Source: Limnobacter sp. 130
Lineage (GTDB): Bacteria > Pseudomonadota > Gammaproteobacteria > Burkholderiales > Burkholderiaceae_B
Assembly (NCBI RefSeq): GCF_902506325.1
Contig: NZ_LR732328.1
Span: 1,547,071 to 1,611,070 of the forward strand
Direction of reading: 5' to 3'
Length of the DNA stretch: 64,000 nt
Of the stretch, positions 54,335 through 61,669 are shown piece after piece. A program made the translations under genes and the position numbers. Each line of letters opens with the position of its first letter. The stretch's first letter is position 1. Under the pieces are notes generated by a model that made no database searches, was not told the origin of the DNA, and worked only from the letters and a program-made list of their open reading frames with translations.

Positions 54335-55046
54335 CGCAGCCGCAGAAGCCACTAACAACAAAGACCCAAATACCAACCCAAGAATAAAAGAACTGAATGA
54401 CCTGATCTGGGCATTGAATATCATGGATGCAAACTGGGCAACATTTGATCAAGGGGCTGGCAAAGGTGGCTTGGACAACGTTGTATCGGTCGAAGACCTC
54501 GAAGGAATAATCCGACGATATGGGGCGGACAGTGACCAGGGCAAGGCAGCTCAAATTATTCTGAACGCAAGGAATTCAGGGAATATTGACTCTCTATTTC
54601 GTGGAAATGTAAACAAAACAGACAGCAAATTCAGTCGAGGTGATTTCGATCAGTTTCGGGCAGGTTTGAATGACATTAAAACAAATCTGTTGACCACAAA
54701 CGAAGCTGCCGGCCAAGACGGGTACCCGCCCCTGAACACAACCCGTACAGAACAAGTTTTGAATGCTTTGAAGTTCTTGAAAAGCAACTGGGGAGAGTTT
54801 GAGTCTGCCAAGAATGGAGATCAAGACAATAAACTCTCCAGGGATGATCTGGAGGCAATCAGGAATTCCTCGAGCAGCACGCCCGCGATGAAAGAGACAG
54901 CTGAAGTCTTGCTCCGAGAATTGGATTCCGGCGGTAATGAATGGCTAAACGAATTGCTTTTTATTGGTGATGGTAAAAACAGCGGGGGTGACCTGGATGC
55001 CCTAATCAAGCTGATGGAGCATTACATTCCAAAATCCACCAACTAA
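53262..55046 (+). CDS. Putative T3SS-secreted protein, paralogue 2 with EF-hand-like repeats
   Basis: A 594-residue protein. Residues 1-358 are nearly identical to paralogue 1; residues 365-594 are different. The unique part has repeated units: WALNIMDANWATFDQGAGKG...VVSVEDLEGI, SKFSRGDFDQF and FLKSNWGEFESAKNGDQDNKLSRDDLEAI. The last contains a 12-residue loop N-x-D-x-D-N-x-L-S-R-D-D that fits EF-hand calcium coordination except the final Asp. Similar W..F...(D/N)G..LSRDDLE modules occur in HrpF/NolX/HrpK-type secreted proteins. GGAGG precedes the ATG. Likely a secreted translocator accessory or effector. Confidence 0.6.
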   Translation: MTTISPGYRGEDVAVADAPGINAQPDGQFTYRIKDIIISASSEEELQEILNFLALKNNKPVEELKVRDITLTLDYDYFNYKRNLGEDGITHTFTLTTEGQGLVQNYNDTAFFGDEIPFFPSGSATYLNSGFNTEATGSAMSAQLGGLMGAAQYIYNANYSAESDQLGPIQDSDLDPNTLTLLENMFGPNTEFNQGHLNTLKMMGLLQGDASQAPGTWTPNENGTTVVEAFANNTLALIPSMGLLTMTQTLMNTASEVPGYFTATGYAPNYGSGQVEKDAKAILEGMAEVPDETLPPGLAPDEETRKMLNFLFGLPADNTNFTTNQLNTAISMGLVSYNPVENTIAMTTNGGIYLADKNAAAEATNNKDPNTNPRIKELNDLIWALNIMDANWATFDQGAGKGGLDNVVSVEDLEGIIRRYGADSDQGKAAQIILNARNSGNIDSLFRGNVNKTDSKFSRGDFDQFRAGLNDIKTNLLTTNEAAGQDGYPPLNTTRTEQVLNALKFLKSNWGEFESAKNGDQDNKLSRDDLEAIRNSSSSTPAMKETAEVLLRELDSGGNEWLNELLFIGDGKNSGGDLDALIKLMEHYIPKSTN

Positions 55047-55074
55047 GTCTAAGCGCAAGGGGTCGGTAAAAAAA

Positions 55075-56136
55075 TCAACGACTGACTCCCTTATCCTGAT
55101 CAGACGCCATTTCCATGACAGCCCGGAATACCTGGGCTGCAAGCTCCAGGTGTTCTTTCTGAATGTATTCATCTTCTTCGCAGTCCTGATATAGCATTCT
55201 GGCCAACTTCACATTCACGATAATTGGAATTCCGTTTTTCTTGGCAAACTCACGAATTCTTAATGCTTCGTCGTCTGTTCCCATGGCGAGAATGTAAGGC
55301 AAGTCGTGTTTGCCCGGTTCATAATCCAAAGCCACAGAAATATGCGTGGGATTGGCCACGACCGCCTTTGCGCCAGCAACCCGGGTAAGTGATGAATTGA
55401 GAATGCTACGGTGCTCTCTTTTCATTCGCTGCTTTAGTTGTGGATTTCCCATGGACTGCTTTCGTTCATCGGCAATATCTTGGTGGCTCATCCGTAGATT
55501 TTTGATGTGATGCATGTACTCCACAGACCAGTCGATCGCAGCGATGACCATAAAAATGATCAGCGACACAAAAATGATTGCCTTCAACACATGAACCAGC
55601 ACGTCAAAAAACTGAGTCAACCCAGCGCGATAGCTGTAGATCATGTCTCCCATATTGTCTTTGAATACAAGATACCCAACCACAGACAAAATCAGTACTT
55701 TGACGATGGACAACAGCAACTGCACCAAAGATTTTTTCGAGAACATGTTCTTGATATTGGATACGGCATCGAACTTCTTGAATGAAGGCGTTAACGCTTC
55801 TGGCGAAACGAGAAATCCGATTTGAGCCCAGGTAATCAGGGTGGCGGCTATCGCACAAACAGCGATCAAGGGCACAGTGATTGCCACGAAAACATCAAAG
55901 AACATTGAAAAGATGCTTTCTGAGAAAGTCCACGGCTGCTTGAACCCGGCAGTCACGATCAAGTCAAGTAATTCAGAGAAACGTGCCGCATAGTCTTGCG
56001 AAAGCCAAAAGAAAAACATGTAAAACATCAGGAGTTTAAACAGTATCTGGGCGTCTTTGCTGACACTGACCTGCCCCTTCTTCCTGGCATCGTCTAACTT
56101 TTTCTGGGTGGGTTTTTCAGTTTTTTCGCCGCTCAC
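55075..56136 (-). CDS. sctU: T3SS export-apparatus switch protein SctU
   Basis: A 353-residue FlhB/YscU-family protein. It starts MSGEKTEKPTQKKLDDARKK, has four membrane segments and a cytosolic domain with the autocleavage site NPTH at residues 262-265. Cleavage there changes substrate specificity during needle assembly. It is the last gene of the minus-strand export operon and overlaps sctT by four bases. It converges with the secreted-protein block. Confidence 0.97.
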   Translation of the reverse strand: MSGEKTEKPTQKKLDDARKKGQVSVSKDAQILFKLLMFYMFFFWLSQDYAARFSELLDLIVTAGFKQPWTFSESIFSMFFDVFVAITVPLIAVCAIAATLITWAQIGFLVSPEALTPSFKKFDAVSNIKNMFSKKSLVQLLLSIVKVLILSVVGYLVFKDNMGDMIYSYRAGLTQFFDVLVHVLKAIIFVSLIIFMVIAAIDWSVEYMHHIKNLRMSHQDIADERKQSMGNPQLKQRMKREHRSILNSSLTRVAGAKAVVANPTHISVALDYEPGKHDLPYILAMGTDDEALRIREFAKKNGIPIIVNVKLARMLYQDCEEDEYIQKEHLELAAQVFRAVMEMASDQDKGVSR

Positions 56137-56933
56137 TGAACATCTCCGAGAAGCAAATTCAAGCTTTCACTGTATTGCCAGAACATTGTCAGTATTTCCT
56201 GCTCTGCAAAGAACATGAGTGTGATGAGTGCGGCAATGCCAAACACGCTTCGGAGCCCGAACTCAAGGCTGTAAACTTGAAGTTGCTGGGTAAACGCCGA
56301 TATGATTTCGACCACGAGTTCTACAGCCAAGATTGCGATTAATACCGGCCCACTCAACAAGACTGCAAAGGTGATGTGGTCGGCGGCCATGCGCAGCATG
56401 GTGGTCAGCCAACTGTCCAGACTAAGTAGGGTCAAGGTACCTGGTGGCATAATCAAATAACTGTTGAGTAAATGCACCGAGACTGCATGCAAACCCGGCC
56501 CGGCAAAAATCAGTGCTGCAAAAAGCAGACCAAACAATTGCTCGATGGGTAGCTCTTCTCCGCTATCACTACCTGTCGCCTGTGCGGCGAACGTTGCGCC
56601 TCTGTAAACATCGACTAAAGCGCCGAATGCTTTGAACGCGTAGTAGGGAAATGCAATGGTCAGCCCCAGTAGTGCACCCAAAACCACCTCACTGAGAAAG
56701 GTAATCAAGGTGAAAGTCGGTGGGTTCATTGACGAAAAATACAGGGTGGTTGACGCAAATGCCGGGTAGAGAACCAAAACAGAGCCGACCGACATCTTGA
56801 TCAGACTGCTGGAAAGACCTTTCGAGAGCAAAGGGAAAAACACCATAAAACTGACAGTTCTGGGTAAATAATACGAGAGCACCGCAAGAAACTGCCGCAG
56901 TTGTTCGCCGGTGTCGGTCAGTGGCTCTACCAT
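56133..56933 (-). CDS. sctT: T3SS export-apparatus protein SctT
   Basis: A 266-residue SpaR/FliR-family membrane protein with several hydrophobic segments (FMVFFPLLSKGLSSSLIKMS; GALLGLTIAFPYYAFKAFGALVD). The family motif with FAAQATGSDSGEELPIEQLFG is present. It forms the export gate with SctR and SctS. It overlaps the genes on both sides. Confidence 0.95.
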   Translation of the reverse strand: MVEPLTDTGEQLRQFLAVLSYYLPRTVSFMVFFPLLSKGLSSSLIKMSVGSVLVLYPAFASTTLYFSSMNPPTFTLITFLSEVVLGALLGLTIAFPYYAFKAFGALVDVYRGATFAAQATGSDSGEELPIEQLFGLLFAALIFAGPGLHAVSVHLLNSYLIMPPGTLTLLSLDSWLTTMLRMAADHITFAVLLSGPVLIAILAVELVVEIISAFTQQLQVYSLEFGLRSVFGIAALITLMFFAEQEILTMFWQYSESLNLLLGDVQ

Positions 56934-57193
56934 TTAGAACGATGCGGAACCGAGATTAAATCAAACATGGTTTGCGTAAACTGAACCAGCATTTGAGATT
57001 GCCAGGAGCCCAAGGCAAACAGGATAAGTACAACCCCCATTAACTTGATGCCAAAAGGCAAGGCTTGATCCTGCAACTGAAAAATAGCCTGCAGGAAACC
57101 AAGCAATAACCCCAAAACCATTGTGACAACCACCACAGGGGCGGCAACAAGCAATGAAATCCACAATGCCTGATTGACGTAATAAATCAGCAT
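56927..57193 (-). CDS. sctS: T3SS export-apparatus protein SctS
   Basis: An 88-residue protein with two membrane helices, matching the SpaQ/FliQ family in length and motif (ALWISLLVAAPVVVVTMVLG then LLGFLQAIFQLQDQALPFGIK). It packs around the SctR/SctT gate in the inner membrane. It starts three bases after sctR. Confidence 0.95.
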   Translation of the reverse strand: MLIYYVNQALWISLLVAAPVVVVTMVLGLLLGFLQAIFQLQDQALPFGIKLMGVVLILFALGSWQSQMLVQFTQTMFDLISVPHRSKW

Positions 57194-57196
57194 GAT

Positions 57197-57850
57197 TTAC
57201 ACCAAGTAAGAATTGACCAGCCCCTGGAGTACCTTTGCCCATCCCTCGACTGCGACGAACAAAACAATTTTTGCGGGAACGGTGAGTGACATGGGTGACA
57301 CCATCATCATGCCCAAGGCCATCAGGGCGCTTGACACGGCCAGATCAATGATCACGAAAGGCAGGTAAAGATACAATCCGATTCTGAAAGCCTCAGCAAG
57401 TTCGGAGGCAACAAAAGCCGGAAGCACAACAAACAGATCTGTTTTCTCGACTTCAGGTGCATCGTATTTTTTCTGGAATTTTTGTGCCGTTTCATGAAAG
57501 CTGTTGAGGTAACCCGGATTGACATTGGCCAACATGAACTTTTTAAAGGGCGGCACACTGGCATTGATCGACTCGAGCACTTCGGTTCCGCTGACCGGCA
57601 TTTTGCCGTCTGGTGCGAAACGTTGGCCAGCCTCAGTCAATATAGAGCCCATCACCAACAGGGTCATCACCATGGAAATTCCGTACAGCACCATGTTTGA
57701 CGGCACTTGCTGCACACCAATTGCATTGCGCAATATGAGCAACACCGCCGATATTTTCAGGAATGAAGTGGCCGTTACCGCCACCAATGGCAATACGGAT
57801 AGCGAGGCTATCGTGACAATCAGACCAATTGGATTGATGCTTTGATCCAT
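57197..57850 (-). CDS. sctR: T3SS export-apparatus protein SctR
   Basis: A 217-residue SpaP/FliP-family membrane protein. Family motifs include TSFLKISAVLLILRNAIGVQQVPSN and LYLPFVIIDLAVSSALMALGMMMVSP. Five copies form the core of the export gate. It follows sctQ by a 12-base gap, the largest inside this operon. Confidence 0.97.
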   Translation of the reverse strand: MDQSINPIGLIVTIASLSVLPLVAVTATSFLKISAVLLILRNAIGVQQVPSNMVLYGISMVMTLLVMGSILTEAGQRFAPDGKMPVSGTEVLESINASVPPFKKFMLANVNPGYLNSFHETAQKFQKKYDAPEVEKTDLFVVLPAFVASELAEAFRIGLYLYLPFVIIDLAVSSALMALGMMMVSPMSLTVPAKIVLFVAVEGWAKVLQGLVNSYLV

Positions 57851-57862
57851 GTTGAGATTCTC

Positions 57863-58156
57863 TTAGTCGAGTCTTTTTGTGACTTGAACCATCAATTGGT
57901 CCTGAAAGTGCACCAGCTCGCCCTCAAGTATTGGCGAACCCATTACACACAAGGTCACCATTGGCAAGGCATGCTCTCTTAATTCAATCAAGGTGCCTTC
58001 TTGGACGCTGCACAACTCATTAAAAAGAATCTTGGTTTTACCCGCGTGAATCTCTAGTTCGATTTGCTCGTGTGGTGGAAGATTCTCTTCATCAAGACTG
58101 GATGTGTCAGAAAGATCGTCGCTACCAAAGTGGAGTCGTGTGTCGTCTTCGTTCAT
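57863..58156 (-). CDS. Possible internal-start product SctQ-C
   Basis: In YscQ, SpaO and Spa33 a second protein is made from an internal start and contains only the C-terminal SpoA domain. Here an in-frame ATG (MNEDDTRLHFGSDDL) at 58156 would give a 97-residue protein of the expected size. GAGG lies about eleven bases upstream, which is rather far. The product is a prediction by analogy. Confidence 0.35.
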   Translation of the reverse strand: MNEDDTRLHFGSDDLSDTSSLDEENLPPHEQIELEIHAGKTKILFNELCSVQEGTLIELREHALPMVTLCVMGSPILEGELVHFQDQLMVQVTKRLD

Positions 58157-58942
58157 TTCGATGAATACCTCATAGTTTCTTTTTGAAAATTTATCGCCTT
58201 TAAATCGCAGTGAACCGCGTATTGATCGAGACGATGCATTGACCCTAAAATTTTGCAGTGCAACCAAATCACCCTGTTCAAGTTCTGCGAGTTCGGTACT
58301 CAACCACTTTCTTTTTGTTGGATACAAATAAACACTCAACTCGAAAAATACTTTCTTCCCCATGGACTCGTAGTCATTCCAGTAGCGCAGGCAATAGTTC
58401 CGTGCCTTTGCTTCAAGCAGCTTCAGTGTTTGCTTGTCTGACAAAAGAATGAGTTTGTTTTGGCGCTTGTAATCCACGGCCAGGTAGTCGCTGGGGTTTG
58501 AGGTGGGCATTTGATGTGCAGGCAAAAAGTCCTCGACATGAAGCCCGAGAATTGACTCGAGTTCGTTCAGGACAGCACTGACGATATCAATTAGCGGAAC
58601 GATGCCCTCACCACCCCAATCCACGGTTTGGGGTGTAATCAAACTGCCGGTTTGCTCAAAAATATAAGCTGAATCCAGACCAATCTGAATCTCGTTTCCC
58701 TCAGGGAAATTGGCACTGACCCAAATCAGGTCGCTGATCGTACTTTTGTGGGGTAATCCAGTTGTGCGCCGAATCACCAGATCAGAATGCCTGTCGGTAT
58801 CAAAGTAATAAATGCGCTGAGACATTGATCTTGATCGGGCAAAAATTGTGGAACTGGTCGCGTCGTAACGCACTGTTCGAAGTCGATCCAGTGCCCAAAC
58901 CTGCGCCACTTCTTGCTCATTGATGTGTTCAGCTATTTCCAT
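57863..58942 (-). CDS. sctQ: T3SS cytosolic C-ring/pod protein SctQ
   Basis: A 359-residue protein. The C-terminal 80 residues are a SpoA (surface presentation of antigens) domain: HEQIELEIHAGKTKILFNEL, EGTLIELREHALPMVTLCVMG and LVHFQDQLMVQVT. A second, weaker SpoA-like region lies in the middle (LAELEQGDLVALQNFRVN). It builds the cytosolic sorting platform with SctK and SctL. ATG at 58942 overlaps the sctO end. An internal ATG at 58156 could yield a separate C-terminal product. Confidence 0.88.
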   Translation of the reverse strand: MEIAEHINEQEVAQVWALDRLRTVRYDATSSTIFARSRSMSQRIYYFDTDRHSDLVIRRTTGLPHKSTISDLIWVSANFPEGNEIQIGLDSAYIFEQTGSLITPQTVDWGGEGIVPLIDIVSAVLNELESILGLHVEDFLPAHQMPTSNPSDYLAVDYKRQNKLILLSDKQTLKLLEAKARNYCLRYWNDYESMGKKVFFELSVYLYPTKRKWLSTELAELEQGDLVALQNFRVNASSRSIRGSLRFKGDKFSKRNYEVFIEMNEDDTRLHFGSDDLSDTSSLDEENLPPHEQIELEIHAGKTKILFNELCSVQEGTLIELREHALPMVTLCVMGSPILEGELVHFQDQLMVQVTKRLD

Positions 58943-59349
58943 AATTTCTGTAGAAGTACTTCTTCTATTCCCAATAATTTTTTCTCGGCCTGATTCACTT
59001 TCAAGCAACTTTCCTGGTACGCAAGCTGTGCTGACTCGTACTGTTGATGAGATTGATCGATGGACTGCTGGATGTTTTTTATTTTTTTGATGCCCTGTTG
59101 CTGAAGCTTTGTGAAGCTGAGCAGCTGATCCACTTTGACAAAGTTGCCATTGGTCAAACGTTGCAGGGTTTCTACTTCTATTTGAATGAGCCTTTGCTCC
59201 ATTTGCTCAAAATGCGCCTGGGTACTTTCAATGGTTCGCGCGGCCTGATCTTGCTCAAGCGCTTTGAGTTTCTGTTTACGGCGCGATGAATCCACCCGTA
59301 GCTTCCGGATCGCCATGATTTGCTGGAGGTCTTTGGTGAAGGTGTTCAC
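58933..59349 (-). CDS. sctO: T3SS central-stalk protein SctO
   Basis: A 138-residue, almost entirely charged coiled-coil protein (KALEQDQAARTIESTQAHFE; QLAYQESCLKVNQAEKKLLG), placed just after sctN and before sctQ as in other systems. SctO is the gamma/FliJ-like stalk within the ATPase ring and links to SctV. Coupled to sctN by an ATGA overlap. Sequence is poorly conserved in the family, so the call rests on structure and position. Confidence 0.85.
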   Translation of the reverse strand: MNTFTKDLQQIMAIRKLRVDSSRRKQKLKALEQDQAARTIESTQAHFEQMEQRLIQIEVETLQRLTNGNFVKVDQLLSFTKLQQQGIKKIKNIQQSIDQSHQQYESAQLAYQESCLKVNQAEKKLLGIEEVLLQKLWK

Positions 59350-60731
59350 GCTTTCGCCTCTTGAACCAGTCGCTCAAATCCGACAATCAGCGTACCGAGA
59401 CGCGACAATGCCACGGTAGGTGACTCGGGTTCAGACCGGGACTGTTTGCACCATTCATCGAGGCTGGCCTTGATGTTCACGACTTCATCAACCAATGGAT
59501 CGGTACCTGGCTGGTATTCATTAAGCCGAATCAACAGCTCAACTTCCTGATAAAGCGAATAGGCGCGCCTGACCAGTGACGCCAGTTCCTGGGTTTTGGC
59601 GCTGCTGACTGAACCCATGACACGAGACAGACTTTTTAAGGGATCAATTGCGGGGAAATGACTTCGTTCGACCAGTTTGGTGCTGAGTACAATGTGCCCA
59701 TCGAGAAGGCTTTTGGCCTCGCTGGCAATTGGATCATCTTCAATCCGCTCGCCTTCCATGAGTACTGTGAAAACGGCCGTAATATCCCCTTGTTCCGTTC
59801 GACCTGAACGTTCGATCAATTCAGGCAAAATTGAATACACAGAAGGCGTGAATCCCGCCTGTGTGGCAGGCTCCCCGGCCATCAACCCCAGTTCACGCTG
59901 CGCGCGGGCAAGACGCGTTAACGAATCCACAACCAACAAAACAGACTTTCCCTGGTCCCTTAGATATTCGGCAATGGATGTGGCGGTAAACGCAGCACGA
60001 ACACGCTCGATTGCCGATCGGTCAGAAGTAGCGCACACAAAAAAACTTTTTTTGCGAATTTCATCCGTGATTTCTTTTTCGATGAACTCCCTCAACTCAC
60101 GACCGCGTTCGCCCACAAGACCAAACACCACAGCATCCACATTCGCACCGCGAACAATTTGGGCCATCAAGGTGCTTTTGCCACAACCAGGGGGTGCAAA
60201 AATACCCACCCTTTGGCCAATACCAAGGGTAAGCAGTCCATCAATGACCCGCACTTTCGTGACGAGCGGCTCGCTAACGGGTGGTCTTTTACTGGCTGGA
60301 GGTGCCACCTGAATGACGGGTCGTGCATCGGAATCGACCGACAAGACGCCGGATCGACGGTCATACGGGTGATCCAGATTGCGGCCCATGCCATCGAGGA
60401 GCGATGAAAGCAAGTGATCTGACGCCTTAATGCTGTGCGCTCGGCCCAAGGGCAACACTCGGGAACCCAAAGCGACTCCGGCGACAGATTCAAGACACGA
60501 GATGGTGACAATATTTTCAGAGAACGCGATAACCTCGCTAAGGATTTTATGCCCGCCAGACGTTTCAATTTCACACAACTCACCTTGCACCACATCGGGC
60601 AAAATCGCCTTGACTGTAGAAACAATAATTTCACTGACATACCCAACACGTTTCACGGGGTTGATCTGCCCAATCCGGGCTTGAAGCTGATTGACGATTG
60701 CAGGTGCCAGCAGGGCCGTGGCGCTGCGCAT
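59346..60731 (-). CDS. sctN: T3SS ATPase SctN
   Basis: A 461-residue F1-type ATPase. Walker A APPGCGKST is at residues 179-187 and Walker B LLVVD at 265-269, followed by the family signature with GFTPSVYSILPELIERSG. It unfolds and feeds substrates into the export gate. It overlaps sctD by one base (TGATG) and sctO by four. Confidence 0.97.
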   Translation of the reverse strand: MRSATALLAPAIVNQLQARIGQINPVKRVGYVSEIIVSTVKAILPDVVQGELCEIETSGGHKILSEVIAFSENIVTISCLESVAGVALGSRVLPLGRAHSIKASDHLLSSLLDGMGRNLDHPYDRRSGVLSVDSDARPVIQVAPPASKRPPVSEPLVTKVRVIDGLLTLGIGQRVGIFAPPGCGKSTLMAQIVRGANVDAVVFGLVGERGRELREFIEKEITDEIRKKSFFVCATSDRSAIERVRAAFTATSIAEYLRDQGKSVLLVVDSLTRLARAQRELGLMAGEPATQAGFTPSVYSILPELIERSGRTEQGDITAVFTVLMEGERIEDDPIASEAKSLLDGHIVLSTKLVERSHFPAIDPLKSLSRVMGSVSSAKTQELASLVRRAYSLYQEVELLIRLNEYQPGTDPLVDEVVNIKASLDEWCKQSRSEPESPTVALSRLGTLIVGFERLVQEAKA

Positions 60732-61669
60732 CAGAGGACAACCTCATAAACGGCTTCGCCCTGAAAAACTACTTTTCGGGAATCGACGCTGAGCAAATTA
60801 ACACCTTGATACTGCCCGCCGACGTACAGCCTTGCCCCGTCTCGCAGGATAACAACAGGGCGACTACCAAGAACAACCTGCTCAATGGCAATTTCATCGA
60901 TACGGCGCTGCTCTTCAGTCAACGCCAGGCGGGCACGGATATCCACTTTCTCACCGTAATCGATGACCAGACGATCCAGGAGTTTTTCAAACTTGATGGA
61001 CTGTGCCCTCGACAACTCCGCGTCGATATCCACACGGTCATCATCCACATTTACCGAGAGTTGGTTTGTGGAGGCTCTGATTGCAAAATCATTGATCTCG
61101 TTTGCCACGTTCTCTGCCATGCGACTCTCAAGGGTAGAAAGCGGTTTCAATTTGTAGGTGTTGTTCAAGTTTGGTTTCTTGATGACGCTTGCCTCTGACT
61201 TGACAACACCCGCCGTGCCGAAGAACAAAACGACTGTGGTCAACAACAAGCCGATAATGAATAGTAAGGCGACGATTGCCCTGGCTCCTATGCCCCGTAA
61301 GAGTTGCACCAATTGATGGAGTGTTCTGGCGAACCCGTCATTCAATGACGACATCAGCCCACTGGTGCCGTTGACGATCTGCAACTCGATTTGTATGTGC
61401 TTGAAATCAAGCGTGAGCAGTTGCGAGGGGAAAAGCGTGTTGTCTACCTTTTTTTGATCAGGTGCGGTTAACCTGGCCTCTGAATGCAGGGTCTCGATGT
61501 TGAACCGACGCCCGCTTTTTCTGAGTGTGATCAAGGTATCCGGAATTTCAGGATCGCACAGGAATACATCTGACTGAGAGTTTGCACCCAGGCTGACCAG
61601 CGAGTTGTCCAGTCGCCAGACCGCACCGGCATGCAATCCTGACTTGGCCTTAACCTGAATGTGGATCAT
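60731..61669 (-). CDS. sctD: T3SS outer inner-membrane ring protein SctD
   Basis: A 312-residue protein with an N-terminal FHA-like cytosolic domain (HAGAVWRLDNSLVSLGANSQ...), one membrane helix at about residues 132-155 (AIVALLFIIGLLLTTVVLFF) and a short periplasmic region with ring-building repeats ending VFQGEAVYEVVL. It is shorter than YscD (about 420) and closer to the size of HrpQ/BscD-like forms. ATGA overlap with sctV. Confidence 0.88.
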   Translation of the reverse strand: MIHIQVKAKSGLHAGAVWRLDNSLVSLGANSQSDVFLCDPEIPDTLITLRKSGRRFNIETLHSEARLTAPDQKKVDNTLFPSQLLTLDFKHIQIELQIVNGTSGLMSSLNDGFARTLHQLVQLLRGIGARAIVALLFIIGLLLTTVVLFFGTAGVVKSEASVIKKPNLNNTYKLKPLSTLESRMAENVANEINDFAIRASTNQLSVNVDDDRVDIDAELSRAQSIKFEKLLDRLVIDYGEKVDIRARLALTEEQRRIDEIAIEQVVLGSRPVVILRDGARLYVGGQYQGVNLLSVDSRKVVFQGEAVYEVVL

